64,000 bases of DNA from Indioceanicola profundi (GTDB lineage Bacteria; Pseudomonadota; Alphaproteobacteria; Azospirillales; Azospirillaceae): contig NZ_CP030126.1 of assembly GCF_003568845.1 (NCBI RefSeq), positions 1,143,001 to 1,207,000 on the forward strand, written 5' to 3'. Both the position numbers and the translations under genes were made by a program. Every line of letters starts with the position of its first letter. Positions within the stretch are counted from its first letter, which is position 1. Under the pieces are notes generated by a model. That model had not been told where the DNA came from. It did not search any database and was given only the letters and a program-made list of their open reading frames with translations. Below are positions 53,970-63,390 of this stretch, piece by piece.

Positions 53970-55076
53970 ATGGCCGATACACTGACACAGCAGGATGTTC
54001 AGAACCTGCTGCTGGACCCATCGCCGGAGAACCGGGCGGCAATGGCGGCGAAGCTGGGAAAAAGCTTCGACGGGCAGGAGCTGTCCACATCCGAACGGGT
54101 GCTGGCGGAGGACATCGTCCGCATCATGGCTAAGGATGTCGCGGCGAAGGTGCGCGCTGCCCTGGCCGAAAGCCTGAAGGCGAGCGCGACCTTGCCTCGC
54201 GATGTGGCTCTGATGCTGGCGCGCGACGTGGAATCCGTCTCGCTGCCATTCATCGAGGTGTCCTCCGTCCTGACGGAGGAGGACCTGATCGAAATCATTC
54301 GGAGCGGATCGTCCCAGAAGCAGACGGCCGTCGCCAGACGTCCCGATGTGACGGAAGGCGTGGCGGAGGAGTTGGCCGAGCGCGGTGACGAAGCGGCGGT
54401 CGCCGCACTGATGTCCAATGAGGCGGCGCCGGTGACTGCCAGGGCCATGGGCCGGGCGCTGGACCGCTTTCCCGCATCCGAATCGGTTCAAGCTCCGCTG
54501 GTCAACCGTGCCAAGCTCCCGGTAACTGTCGCGGAGCGTCTGGTGGCGCTGGTATCCGAGCAGCTGCGGGAGCGGTTGGTCGCGAAACACGAGCTTCCCT
54601 CGGACATCGCTGCGGACCTGGTGCTTCAGACCCGCGAGCGGGCAACCTACGGCCTGGTCGGCGGGGCGGGGGAGCGGGATCTGGAACGGCTGGTGGAGCA
54701 ACTCCGCGTCAGCGGCAGGCTGTCGCCGTCTCTGCTGCTGCGGGCCTTGTGTATGGGCGACCTTCCATTCTTCGAGGTGGCGCTGGCGCAACTTGGCCGC
54801 ATCCCAATCGTGAATGCACGGATGCTGATCCATGATGCCGGGCAGCTCGGACTGAAAAGCTTGAGCGAGAGAGCGGGTATCCCTGCGAAGCTCTATCCGG
54901 CGATCCGCATTGCGGTGGATGTCGCGCGGGAAACGGAGTTCGATGGCGGGGATCACGACTTGGAGCGGCATAGGCGACGGATGCTGGAACGCATCCTGAC
55001 CCAGGTCGAAGAGATGGCCGGCGAAGATCTGGACTATCTGCTGAACAAGTTGAGCGACCTGACCCTCGCAGCCTGA
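53970..55076 (+). CDS. DUF2336 domain-containing protein
   Basis: The 368-residue cytoplasmic protein has the alphaproteobacterial DUF2336 architecture: an all-helical, HEAT-like repeat array. Repeats such as VSLPFIEVSSVLTEEDLIEI, QTAVARRPDVTEGVAEELAE and AAVAALMSNEAAPVTARAMG recur through the first 230 residues. The C-terminal part (LLLRALCMGDLPFFEVALAQ, LYPAIRIAVDVARETEFDGG) is typical of the family. The function of DUF2336 is not established. The gene appears monocistronic. Confidence 0.87.
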   Translation: MADTLTQQDVQNLLLDPSPENRAAMAAKLGKSFDGQELSTSERVLAEDIVRIMAKDVAAKVRAALAESLKASATLPRDVALMLARDVESVSLPFIEVSSVLTEEDLIEIIRSGSSQKQTAVARRPDVTEGVAEELAERGDEAAVAALMSNEAAPVTARAMGRALDRFPASESVQAPLVNRAKLPVTVAERLVALVSEQLRERLVAKHELPSDIAADLVLQTRERATYGLVGGAGERDLERLVEQLRVSGRLSPSLLLRALCMGDLPFFEVALAQLGRIPIVNARMLIHDAGQLGLKSLSERAGIPAKLYPAIRIAVDVARETEFDGGDHDLERHRRRMLERILTQVEEMAGEDLDYLLNKLSDLTLAA

Positions 55077-55106
55077 GGGCTTACTCCATTTCACATGGTT
55101 GAGTGA

Positions 55107-55128
55107 AACGGCCCCGTCCGGGGCCGTT
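55107..55128 (+). terminator. Hairpin downstream of the DUF2336 gene
   Basis: AACGGCCCC (55107-55115) and GGGGCCGTT (55120-55128) form a perfect 9-bp stem with a 4-nt loop, 30 bp after the stop codon. The following GTCATTT is only weakly T-rich. Confidence 0.6.
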
Positions 55129-55211
55129 GTCATTTCCGGCTTCCGGAACCTTCGCGTGGGGTGCGGGGTTTTTCGCACCAGGATCACGTGACAATAACGG
55201 GGGCATGAGGA

Positions 55212-55991
55212 ATGGCCGACGCGCGCACCGACAACAGCAATGAAGCGAACCGTCGGCCGGAGGAGATAGAGGAGGAGATCGGCGCCATCCGCGAGCGGCT
55301 GGGCCAGACGATCTCGGAGATCGAACGCCGGTTCCGGTCAGGCGATTCCCAAGGCGCCACTGCCGGCGTTTCGGCCGTTGCCCGGGAATTCACCAAATTC
55401 GACGCCAACGGGGAAATCCGGGCCTATGCGGAAGCGGCGCTGGATGCGACGCGGCGCAATCCGCTTCCCGCGCTGCTGATCGGTATCGGCGTCGCCTGGA
55501 TCGCCTTCGACATGTTCCGCATGCGGCGGGAGCGGCAGGAGAACATGCTGTCCCGTGCCGATGCCCTTCTGCTGCTGGAGGATTTGACGGGCGTGGCGCG
55601 CCAGGGCGCCAAGGCGCTTCGGCAAGCCGCCATGGCGGTGGAGGATGGACCGCTGAGGGAAGCGCTGCGCCTTGCGTCCATGGACCGGGGCCACAGTGCC
55701 GCGCAGTTGCAGGACCAAGTGCAGGCCATGGGCTTGAATGCGGTCCACGGGAACACGCCGACCGGCGACCGGGTACATGCCTGGCAGCGGGTGGAAGACC
55801 TGTTGGGCGAAGGCAACGAGCTGGCCATCATGGAGGCGATAGAGATCGCCGAATTCGAGACGCTCGCCCGCTTCCATGACGCTCTTCAGCTTCCTCTGCC
55901 GGATGAGTTGCGGGTTGTGATCGGAAGCTGCTTCCACGAGGTGGAGGGAACGCACGCTCGTCTGTTGTCGATGCTCAATGCAGTGAGATGA
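55212..55991 (+). CDS. DUF3618 membrane protein with ferritin-like (DUF2383-type) C-terminus
   Basis: The 259-residue protein opens with the DUF3618 pattern (RPEEIEEEIGAIRERLGQTI, then SEIERRF) and one membrane helix (NPLPALLIGIGVAWIAFDMF). The second half is a helical bundle (LLLLEDLTGVARQGAKALRQ, LREALRLASMDRGHSAAQLQ, VVIGSCFHEVEGTHARLLSM) resembling DUF2383/YciE-like ferritin folds. I see conserved His and Glu spread over the helices, consistent with a metal-free or metal-binding bundle. The YihY/BrkB gene follows 15 bp downstream, so the two are probably co-expressed at the envelope. Confidence 0.75.
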   Translation: MADARTDNSNEANRRPEEIEEEIGAIRERLGQTISEIERRFRSGDSQGATAGVSAVAREFTKFDANGEIRAYAEAALDATRRNPLPALLIGIGVAWIAFDMFRMRRERQENMLSRADALLLLEDLTGVARQGAKALRQAAMAVEDGPLREALRLASMDRGHSAAQLQDQVQAMGLNAVHGNTPTGDRVHAWQRVEDLLGEGNELAIMEAIEIAEFETLARFHDALQLPLPDELRVVIGSCFHEVEGTHARLLSMLNAVR

Positions 55992-56006
55992 CAACAGGAC
56001 GGGAAC

Positions 56007-56999
56007 ATGGCAGATCAGACCAACAGGCGGCCGGGCGGTCACCCGGCCGGCCATGAGCCGGGACGCGGTCGCTCCGCGGAACGTCCCAGCGACATCCCCA
56101 AGGCGGGATGGAAGGACATCCTGAAGCGGACCTGGTCGGAACAGTCGAAGGACAATGTATCCATCGTCGCCGCAGGCGTCGCCTTTCTGACCCTGCTGGC
56201 CCTTTTTCCAGCGATGTCCGCCATCGTCTCCATCTATGGCCTGGTCTCCGATCCACAGCACATCGAGCAGCAGGTCCAGTCCATGCAAGGGGTGCTGCCG
56301 CAACAGGCCCTGGACGTACTCCAGAGTCAGCTGCATTCGCTCGCAAGCCAAGCCGGCGGCGCGTTGAGCGTCGGCCTTATCGTCAGCCTGCTGATCGCAC
56401 TCTGGTCGGCGGCGGGCGGCGTGCGGTCGCTGATGACTGCGCTCAACATCGTCTATGATGAGCAGGAAACCCGCGGGATGATCGCCTTCTACGGCACCGC
56501 GCTGGCTCTTACCCTCGGGCTGATCCTGCTGCTTTTCGTCATTATTGCCGTTGTCGTCATCGTACCGGCCATCCTCGGCTTCATAGGATTGGGTCAGGCG
56601 GCGGAGTGGTTGGTGCGCATTCTGCGCTGGCCGATCCTGGCGGTAGCCGTGGCGCTGGCCCTGGCCGTGCTTTACCGCTACGGGCCAAGCCGGGCCCGGC
56701 CGAAATGGCGCTGGGTGACGTGGGGAGCCGCCATCGCCACGGGGCTCTGGCTGCTTGGCTCCATCGCCTTCTCGATCTACATCACGAACTTCGCCGACTA
56801 CAACGCCACCTACGGCTCATTGGGGGCCGGCATCGTGCTGCTGCTCTGGCTCTATCTCGGGGCGTACGCAGTGCTGCTGGGCGCGGAGATCGATGCGGAG
56901 ATCGAGCACCAGACAAAGCGCGATACGACGACCCAACCTGAGAAGCCGATGGGAAGCCGGGGTGCCAAGATGGCCGATACGGTCGGTGAAAGCACCTGA
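56007..56999 (+). CDS. YihY/BrkB-family inner membrane protein
   Basis: The 330-residue multi-pass protein has the family opening DNVSIVAAGVAFLTLLALFP, followed by AALWSAAGGVRSL-like and ALNIVYDEQETRGMIAFYGT segments, and YATYGSLGAGIVLLLWLYLG-like sequence before the closing GAEIDAEIEHQTKRD. About six helices lie between residues 50 and 295. The N-terminal 50 residues are polar and Pro/Arg-rich. Earlier descriptions as RNase BN or a virulence factor are not reliable; function unknown. Confidence 0.88.
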   Translation: MADQTNRRPGGHPAGHEPGRGRSAERPSDIPKAGWKDILKRTWSEQSKDNVSIVAAGVAFLTLLALFPAMSAIVSIYGLVSDPQHIEQQVQSMQGVLPQQALDVLQSQLHSLASQAGGALSVGLIVSLLIALWSAAGGVRSLMTALNIVYDEQETRGMIAFYGTALALTLGLILLLFVIIAVVVIVPAILGFIGLGQAAEWLVRILRWPILAVAVALALAVLYRYGPSRARPKWRWVTWGAAIATGLWLLGSIAFSIYITNFADYNATYGSLGAGIVLLLWLYLGAYAVLLGAEIDAEIEHQTKRDTTTQPEKPMGSRGAKMADTVGEST

Positions 57000-57009
57000 C
57001 CAAGTCCGG

Positions 57010-57031
57010 GCCGGGGCGGTACCGCCCCGGC
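57010..57031. terminator. Perfect palindrome between convergent genes
   Basis: GCCGGGGCGG-TA-CCGCCCCGGC is a perfect 22-nt palindrome between the stop codons of the YihY/BrkB and phaC genes. It can fold as a hairpin in transcripts from either strand. Confidence 0.7.
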
Positions 57032-57043
57032 TCGAAACGTGCA

Positions 57044-58849
57044 TCAGGACGTCGTGATAGCCTGCGCTTTCACATAGGAGCCGGGGGCGTCCTCGATCGG
57101 CGTCAGCTTGCCGCTGCCGGGCACGCGGGCGGGAACCTTGTCGCCCGCGAACTTCTGAACCCACTTCGCATATTCCGGCCACCAGGAGCCCGGAACCTCC
57201 TTCGCTCCCTTCAGCCACTCCTCCGGGTCCTTGGGGCACTTCGTATTCAAGAAATGGCTATACTTGTTCGCCGAGGGTGGGTTCACCACACCGGCGATGT
57301 GGCCTGACGCCGCCAGCACGAACTTGACCGGTCCGCCATAGACCTGGGTGGCGGCATAGGTGGATTTCCACGGGGTGATGTGATCCTCCCGCGTCGACAG
57401 CATGAAGGTCGGAATTCTGATCGTGCGCAGGTCGATGGGCACGCCCTTGAGCGTGATACCACCGGGCTGCACCAGCAGGTTCTTCTGGTACATGTTGCGT
57501 AGATAGAAACTGTGCATGGCCGCTGGCATGCGGGTGCTGTCGCTGTTCCAGTACAGAAGGTCGAAGGGGAAGGGGTCTTTGCCCAGCAGGTAGTTGTTGA
57601 CCACGAATGACCAGATCAGGTCGTTGGCGCGCAGCATGTTGAAGGTGGTCGCCATGGTCTGCCCCTCTAGATAGCCATGACAGCGCATCTTCCCCTCAAT
57701 CGCGCCCAACTGCTCCTCGTCGATGAAGACCGACAGTTCGCCCGGTTCCGAGAAGTCGGTCAGGGTGACCAGATACATGGCGCTCTTGACCCGATCGTCG
57801 CCCTTGGCGCTCATGTAGGCGAGCGTGCTGGCCAGCAGGGTGCCGCCCAGGCAATAGCCGATGACGTTCGCCTCCCGCTCGCCCGTCGCGGCCTCCATGG
57901 CGTCGAGGGCGGCCAGCGGGCCCTCCACCATGTAGTCCTCAAAGGATTTATCGGACAGTTCCTCCCCAGGGTTCACCCAGGAGATGATGAAGACGGTGTG
58001 GCCCTGGTCGGTCAGCCACTTCACCAGACTGTTCTGCGGGCGCAGATCCAGGATGTAGAACTTGTTGATCCAGGGCGGGATGATGAGAAGCGGTCGCCGG
58101 TACTGCTGCTCCGTTGTCGGGTTGTACTGGATGAGCTGCATGAGGTCGTTCTGGAAAACGACCTTGCCCGGGGTGACGGCGATGTTCTCCCCGATCTTGA
58201 ACTTCTTGTAGTCGGTCATGGAGATCGCGAGCTGGCCCTTGCCGCGCTCGAGGTCCTTCAACAGGTTCTCAAGACCCTTGACCAGATTCTCCCCGCCTGT
58301 TTCCAGCGTAGCGCGGAGGACCTGGGGATTGGTCATGACGAAGTTGCTGGGCGCCATCGCGTCCACGAACTGGCGGGTATAGAAATCCACCTTCCTGGCC
58401 GTCTTCTGGTCAAGCCCGTCCACCTCCTTGACCGTATGCTGCATCCAGCGGGCGGTCAGCAGGTAGGACTGTTTGATGAAGTCGAACAGCGTGTTCTCGT
58501 CCCAGGCCTGATCCTTGAATCGGCGGTCTTCCTTGGAGGGCCGGATCACCGGCTCGGCCTCGCCGCCCAACAGGCGCTGGGTGGTCCGCTGCCAGAGGGT
58601 CAGGTAGTCCTGCCACAGCGTGAACTGGGCCTGCATCAGCTTGGCCGGATCGGCCATCATGCGCGCCGTCATCTCCAGGAAGGCATTGCCGATGTTCAGG
58701 GGATCGGGCGATCCTGCCTCCCCATCCGCCGCTTGGCGTGACAGGAACTCGGTAACCAGCCGCTGGCTCTGCTCGGCAATGCGCGTCATGGCGCGCGACA
58801 TTTCCACGGGGTCGGGGATCTTGAGGTCTGTTCCTGGCGTCTGGGACAT
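57044..58849 (-). CDS. phaC: Poly(3-hydroxyalkanoate) synthase (PhaC)
   Basis: PhaC polymerises 3-hydroxyacyl-CoA into storage granules. The 601-residue protein matches class I enzymes in length. The lipase-like box contains the catalytic Cys333 in VIGYCLGGTLLASTLAY, with the Asp in STREDHITPW and the His in LAASGHIAGVVNPPSANKYS. The preceding FIISWVNPGEELSDKSFEDY is also characteristic. No phaA, phaB or phasin gene is nearby. It ends against the palindrome shared with the convergent gene. Confidence 0.95.
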   Translation of the reverse strand: MSQTPGTDLKIPDPVEMSRAMTRIAEQSQRLVTEFLSRQAADGEAGSPDPLNIGNAFLEMTARMMADPAKLMQAQFTLWQDYLTLWQRTTQRLLGGEAEPVIRPSKEDRRFKDQAWDENTLFDFIKQSYLLTARWMQHTVKEVDGLDQKTARKVDFYTRQFVDAMAPSNFVMTNPQVLRATLETGGENLVKGLENLLKDLERGKGQLAISMTDYKKFKIGENIAVTPGKVVFQNDLMQLIQYNPTTEQQYRRPLLIIPPWINKFYILDLRPQNSLVKWLTDQGHTVFIISWVNPGEELSDKSFEDYMVEGPLAALDAMEAATGEREANVIGYCLGGTLLASTLAYMSAKGDDRVKSAMYLVTLTDFSEPGELSVFIDEEQLGAIEGKMRCHGYLEGQTMATTFNMLRANDLIWSFVVNNYLLGKDPFPFDLLYWNSDSTRMPAAMHSFYLRNMYQKNLLVQPGGITLKGVPIDLRTIRIPTFMLSTREDHITPWKSTYAATQVYGGPVKFVLAASGHIAGVVNPPSANKYSHFLNTKCPKDPEEWLKGAKEVPGSWWPEYAKWVQKFAGDKVPARVPGSGKLTPIEDAPGSYVKAQAITTS

Positions 58850-58995
58850 GGACGTTTCCTCACAGCCTTGGTTCTATACGCTCGGAACCGGACCGCGCCG
58901 TCGGGGCGGTGCCATCTCCGTGCGCCGCCCGGTACTGCCACTGCGGCATGGCCCGGCGTCTTGCGGCCTTTCTTCTTTTAATACACGATCCGGCC

Positions 58996-59460
58996 ATGCT
59001 TTACGATGAGACCTTGATCACCTTTCGGCGTAGGAGTACCCCCCTTTCTATCGTTAGGGGTGGTATTCTCCTTCTGGGACTCACGCTGTCCGGATGCGCC
59101 AACGTGCCGCTACCCGATATCGTCTTTGACGATGGGCCTTCGCCCGGCCGCGCGCCGGCTGCGGAGCTGGCGAACGCGGATGCTGTGCTGACGGGGCAGC
59201 GTCCTGTCCGCCGGGCCGATCCCAAAGGAACGGAAATTCCCAATCTCGCCAGCGTCCCGCCGCGCCCCACCGAGTTCTCCACGCCGGTGGAGCGCCAAGC
59301 TCTGCTCGACCGGCTGCGGGGAGAGCGGGACGAAGGAAGGTCGGTGGCCGAGACCCTGCGCGGGGATACGCCCGTACAATCTCCGCCCGCATCGCAGGCG
59401 CCTGCCGCACCAGCGGTGCCGAGTGGTCCGCCTCCCGTGCCCCAGCCGGTGACCCGCTGA
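58996..59460 (+). CDS. Small Pro-rich lipoprotein
   Basis: The 154-residue product has a lipoprotein signal (IVRGGILLLGLTLSGC), giving a mature N-terminal Cys. The mature part is polar, with VPLPDIVFDDGPSPGRAPAA and a conserved-looking ASVPPRPTEFSTPVERQALL followed by a helical segment, and it ends in a Pro/Ala-rich tail. I recognise no named family; similar short lipoproteins with the P-RPTEFST-like motif occur in related bacteria. Start taken at ATG 58996; the ribosome binding site is weak. It diverges from phaC. Confidence 0.68.
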   Translation: MLYDETLITFRRRSTPLSIVRGGILLLGLTLSGCANVPLPDIVFDDGPSPGRAPAAELANADAVLTGQRPVRRADPKGTEIPNLASVPPRPTEFSTPVERQALLDRLRGERDEGRSVAETLRGDTPVQSPPASQAPAAPAVPSGPPPVPQPVTR

Positions 59461-59566
59461 TCTTGCAGACCCTGGCGGCGTTGATGCAGGGCAAAATACT
59501 GTCGCCTGGGAGGCTTATGGGCGTTACATATTTCAACTCCATCCCCCTGGCTGAAATGTTCGTACC

Positions 59567-60784
59567 ATGAGCGAGACAGAGTTCCACCGGATCAAGCGTC
59601 TGCCGACCTATGTTTTCGCGGAAGTGAACGCGATGAAGGCACGAGCCCGCGCCGCCGGTGAGGACATCATCGATCTGGGCATGGGCAACCCGGACCAGCC
59701 GCCGCCCAAGCACATCACCGACAAGCTGGTCGAAGCGGTGCAGAACCCGCGCACCCACCGCTACAGCCAGAGCCGGGGCATCCCCGGCCTGCGCAAGGCG
59801 ATCAGCGCCTATTACAAGCGCCGCTTCGACGTGGACATCGATCCGGAGACGGAGGCTATCGTCACCATCGGGTCCAAAGAGGGGCTGGCCAACCTGGCGC
59901 AGGCCATCACCAGCCCGGGCGACGTGATCCTGGTCCCGAATCCCAGCTATCCCATCCACCCCTTCGGCTTCATGCTGGCCGGAGCGGCCTTGCGGCACAT
60001 TCCGGTGGTGGACGGGCTGGACAATTTCGTGCGCGACCTGGAGCGGGCGATCCGCCATAGCGTGCCGAAGCCGACGGCGCTGATCGTCAGCTTCCCGGCC
60101 AACCCGACGACCCAGACGGTCACGCTGGATTTCTACCGGCCAATCGTCGAACTGTGCCTGCAGCACGGCATCTACATCCTGTCCGACATCGCCTATGCCG
60201 AGATTTATTTCGACGGCAATCCGCCGCCGTCGGTGCTCCAGATCCCGGAGGCGCGGGACATCACGGTTGAATTCAACAGCTTGTCCAAGACCTACAACAT
60301 GCCGGGCTGGCGGGTCGGCTTCGGAGTCGGGTCCAAGAAGCTGATCGGCGCGTTGGCCAAGTTCAAAAGCTATGTGGATTACGGCGCCTTCACGCCCATC
60401 CAGGTGGCGGCGACCGCGGCGCTGAACGGGCCGCAGGACTGCGTGGTCGAAATCCGGAAGCTGTACAAGAATCGCCGCGACGTGCTGATCGAAGGGTTGG
60501 CTGCCGCCGGGTGGGACGTGCCGGCGCCGGCCGCGAGCATGTTCGTCTGGGCGCAGATTCCGGAGCGGTACCGGGACTTGGGCTCCCTGGAATTCGCCAA
60601 GCTGCTGATGCGGGAAGCCAAGGTCGCCGTCTCGCCGGGCATCGGGTTTGGCGAATATGGCGACGGACATGTCCGCTTTGCGTTGGTGGAAAATTCGCAG
60701 CGCATCCGGCAGGCTTGCCGTAACATCAAGGCTTTCCTCCAGGGTGCCCCCGCCGGGCAGCCGGTTCAGGTCAAGGCGGGGTAA
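59567..60784 (+). CDS. alaC: Alanine/aspartate aminotransferase-family enzyme AlaC
   Basis: AlaC-type class I aminotransferases transaminate glutamate and pyruvate to form alanine. The 405 residues carry FHRIKRLPTYVFAEVNAMKA, DLGMGNPDQPPPKHITDKLV, PNPSYPIHPFGFMLAGAALR and the PLP-Lys motif SLSKTYNMPGWRVGFGVGS. The protein is full length and lies 10 bp before the homoserine dehydrogenase gene. Related sequences are sometimes called LL-diaminopimelate aminotransferase, so that role is an alternative. Confidence 0.9.
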   Translation: MSETEFHRIKRLPTYVFAEVNAMKARARAAGEDIIDLGMGNPDQPPPKHITDKLVEAVQNPRTHRYSQSRGIPGLRKAISAYYKRRFDVDIDPETEAIVTIGSKEGLANLAQAITSPGDVILVPNPSYPIHPFGFMLAGAALRHIPVVDGLDNFVRDLERAIRHSVPKPTALIVSFPANPTTQTVTLDFYRPIVELCLQHGIYILSDIAYAEIYFDGNPPPSVLQIPEARDITVEFNSLSKTYNMPGWRVGFGVGSKKLIGALAKFKSYVDYGAFTPIQVAATAALNGPQDCVVEIRKLYKNRRDVLIEGLAAAGWDVPAPAASMFVWAQIPERYRDLGSLEFAKLLMREAKVAVSPGIGFGEYGDGHVRFALVENSQRIRQACRNIKAFLQGAPAGQPVQVKAG

Positions 60785-60794
60785 GGACGAAGAC

Positions 60795-62102
60795 ATGGAT
60801 CACACGGATAAATCGGCGCCGGTGCGCATCGGCATTGCAGGCCTGGGCACCGTCGGCGGCGGGCTGCTGCGCCTGCTGGATACGCAGGCGGAGTTGCTGG
60901 CCGGTCGTTGCGGACGCCGGCTGATCGTCACCGCGGTCAGCGCCCGCGACCGGAGCAAGGACCGCGGCGTCGATCTTTCGGCCGTGCGCTGGTACGAGGA
61001 TGCGGCAGAACTGGCGACCGATCCCGATGTCGATGTGGTGGTCGAGCTGATCGGCGGCTCGGACGGCATCGCCAAGGCGACCGTCGAAGCAGCCCTTTCC
61101 AATGGCAAGCATGTGGTCACCGCCAACAAGGCGCTGATCGCCCATCATGGCACCGCGTTGGCCCGCATGGCGGAGGAGCGGGGGCTCTCTCTTGCCTATG
61201 AGGCGGCGGTGGCCGGCGGCATTCCGGCCATCAAGGGGCTGCGCGAAGGGCTGGCCGGCAACAGCATCCGTGAGGTTCACGGCATCCTGAACGGCACCTG
61301 CAACTACATCCTGACCGAGATGCGCACCACCGGCCGCGACTTCGCGGACGTTCTGGCCGATGCGCAGCGGCTTGGCTATGCCGAGGCGGACCCCAGCTTC
61401 GACATCGACGGGGTGGATGCCGCGCATAAGCTGGCGATCCTTACTGCCGTGGCTTTCGGCACGCAGGTGGACTTCCCCGCGATCCATGTGGAAGGCATCC
61501 GGCACGTTTCCGCCCTCGACATCGAATATGCGGACGAGCTGGGCTACCGCATCCGCCTGCTGGGTATCGCGCGGCGGACGGAACACGGGATCGAGCAGCG
61601 GGTGCATCCTTGCATGGTTCCGGTTGGAAGCCCCATCGGCGCAACCGATGGCGTGTTCAATGCCGTGGTCGCGGATGGCGACTTCGTGGACAAGGTCGTG
61701 CTGGTCGGCCGCGGCGCCGGCGCCGGGCCGACGGCATCCGCCGTTGCCGCCGATCTGGTCGATATCGCCCGCGGCCGACTCACCCCGACTTTCGCGGTTC
61801 CGGCCGACATGTTGACGGCCCCGACGCCGTCGCCGCTCGACCGGCGGCGCGGGCGCTACTATGTCCGGCTGATGGTGCTGGACCGGCCGGGCGTCATCGC
61901 CGATGTCGCCGCCGCGTTGCGCGACCAGAGCGTCTCCATGGAGGCCTTTCTTCAGCGCGGCCGCGCGCCTGGCGAGGCGGTGCCGGTCGTGCTGACCACC
62001 CATGAGACCGGCGAGGCCTCAATGCGCCGTGCGCTGGAGCGGATCGGCGCGCTTGACGCCGTGCTGGAGCCGCCGCGCATGATCCGCATCGAGGACTTCT
62101 GA
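60795..62102 (+). CDS. hom: Homoserine dehydrogenase
   Basis: Hom reduces aspartate semialdehyde to homoserine on the path to threonine and methionine. The 435 residues have the NAD(P) motif IGIAGLGTVGGGLLRLLD, KHVVTANKALIAHHGTALAR, the catalytic-domain segment LNGTCNYILTEMRTTGRDF with AEADPSFDIDGVDAAHKLAI, and a C-terminal ACT domain (VRLMVLDRPGVIADVAAALR) for feedback control. ATG 60795 follows AAGGACGAAG. Any longer frame runs into alaC. Confidence 0.96.
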   Translation: MDHTDKSAPVRIGIAGLGTVGGGLLRLLDTQAELLAGRCGRRLIVTAVSARDRSKDRGVDLSAVRWYEDAAELATDPDVDVVVELIGGSDGIAKATVEAALSNGKHVVTANKALIAHHGTALARMAEERGLSLAYEAAVAGGIPAIKGLREGLAGNSIREVHGILNGTCNYILTEMRTTGRDFADVLADAQRLGYAEADPSFDIDGVDAAHKLAILTAVAFGTQVDFPAIHVEGIRHVSALDIEYADELGYRIRLLGIARRTEHGIEQRVHPCMVPVGSPIGATDGVFNAVVADGDFVDKVVLVGRGAGAGPTASAVAADLVDIARGRLTPTFAVPADMLTAPTPSPLDRRRGRYYVRLMVLDRPGVIADVAAALRDQSVSMEAFLQRGRAPGEAVPVVLTTHETGEASMRRALERIGALDAVLEPPRMIRIEDF

Positions 62103-62215
62103 TCTCAGGCCGAATGGCCGAGTAGGCCGGTCAATGTGGATAGTCCCGAAAAGTTAAATTCAAAACGCGCGCTGACCCGGCTAGAACAGCGCCATGCACA
62201 AGTTTGGGGGAAACA

Positions 62216-63256
62216 ATGGCTAATGACATGACCGGCATCGCCGCGGTACCCGACAGCGTCCGTGGCGACATCTCGCTGGTGATGGACCGCAACTTGGCCC
62301 TGGAGGTCGTCCGTGTCACCGAGGCGGCGGCGCTCAGCGCTTCGCTGCTGATGGGACGCGGCGACGAGAAAGCGGCGGATCAGGCGGCGGTCGACGCCAT
62401 GCGGCAGGCGCTGAACAGCCTGTCCATCGATGGCCGCGTGGTCATCGGCGAGGGCGAGCGCGACGAGGCCCCGATGCTCTATATCGGGGAAAAGGTCGGC
62501 ACCGGTCACGGCCCGAAGATCGACATCGCCCTGGACCCGCTGGAAGGCACCACGATCTGCGCCAAGGGCGGTCCAAACGCGCTGGCCGTGATCGCGATGG
62601 CGGAGCATGGCGGCTTCTTGAACGCGCCCGACGTCTACATGGACAAGATCGCCGTTGGCGGCGGCCTGCCGGAAGGCGTGGTCGATCTCGATGAGACGGT
62701 CGAGAACAATCTGAAGAACCTGGCCAAGGCCAAGGGCGCCGACGTGTCGGAGCTGGTGGTCTGCGTGCTGGACCGCCCGCGACATGCCGAGTTGATCGCC
62801 CGCATCCGCGCCGCAGGCGCGCGCATCATGCTGATCGGCGACGGCGACGTCTCCGGCGTCATCGCCACCAGCCAGCCGCACTCCGGCATCGATATGTACA
62901 TGGGCTCCGGCGGTGCGCCAGAGGGCGTGCTGGCCGCGGCGGCGCTGCGCTGCATCGGCGGCCAGTTCCAGGGCCGGCTGCTGTTCCGCAACGATGCGGA
63001 GCGGGAGCGGGCGCGCAAGTGGGGCGTCACCGATCTGGACCGCAAGTACGGTCTCTACGATCTGGCCAAGGGTGATGTCATGTTCGCCGCGACCGGCGTG
63101 ACCACCGGCGCCATGCTCCAGGGTGTCCGCCGCTATCCGGGCGGCGCGGTGACCCACTCCGTGGTCATGCGCTCCAAGAGCGGAACGGTGCGTTATGTCG
63201 AGGCGCACCACAACTTCCGCACCAAGCAGAGCATCATCCCCGAAGCGAAGACCTGA
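62216..63256 (+). CDS. glpX: Fructose-1,6-bisphosphatase class II (GlpX)
   Basis: GlpX removes the 1-phosphate from fructose-1,6-bisphosphate in gluconeogenesis. The 346-residue protein has the metal-binding motifs VIGEGERDEAPMLYIGE and IDIALDPLEGTTICAKGG and the substrate loop GSGGAPEGVLAAAALRCIGG. GGGGGAAAC precedes ATG 62216; a TTG four codons upstream is unlikely. A strong terminator follows. Confidence 0.96.
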   Translation: MANDMTGIAAVPDSVRGDISLVMDRNLALEVVRVTEAAALSASLLMGRGDEKAADQAAVDAMRQALNSLSIDGRVVIGEGERDEAPMLYIGEKVGTGHGPKIDIALDPLEGTTICAKGGPNALAVIAMAEHGGFLNAPDVYMDKIAVGGGLPEGVVDLDETVENNLKNLAKAKGADVSELVVCVLDRPRHAELIARIRAAGARIMLIGDGDVSGVIATSQPHSGIDMYMGSGGAPEGVLAAAALRCIGGQFQGRLLFRNDAERERARKWGVTDLDRKYGLYDLAKGDVMFAATGVTTGAMLQGVRRYPGGAVTHSVVMRSKSGTVRYVEAHHNFRTKQSIIPEAKT

Positions 63257-63281
63257 AGCTTCCGTTTCGGAGTTCAAGGGG

Positions 63282-63320
63282 AGGGCGGGTGTTGCCTGCG
63301 GGCAGCCCGCCCTTCTTTTT
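63282..63320 (+). terminator. Intrinsic terminator of glpX
   Basis: AGGGCGGG (63282-63289) pairs with CCCGCCCT (63306-63313), with an inner TGCC/GGCA stem, followed by TCTTTTTT. It begins 26 bp after the glpX stop. Confidence 0.85.
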
Positions 63321-63390
63321 TGCGTACCCGGCGCTGGCGGGTATGACTTAGGGTCTAGGCACCTGTTCGCCGCCTGACATCCGGACCCGC

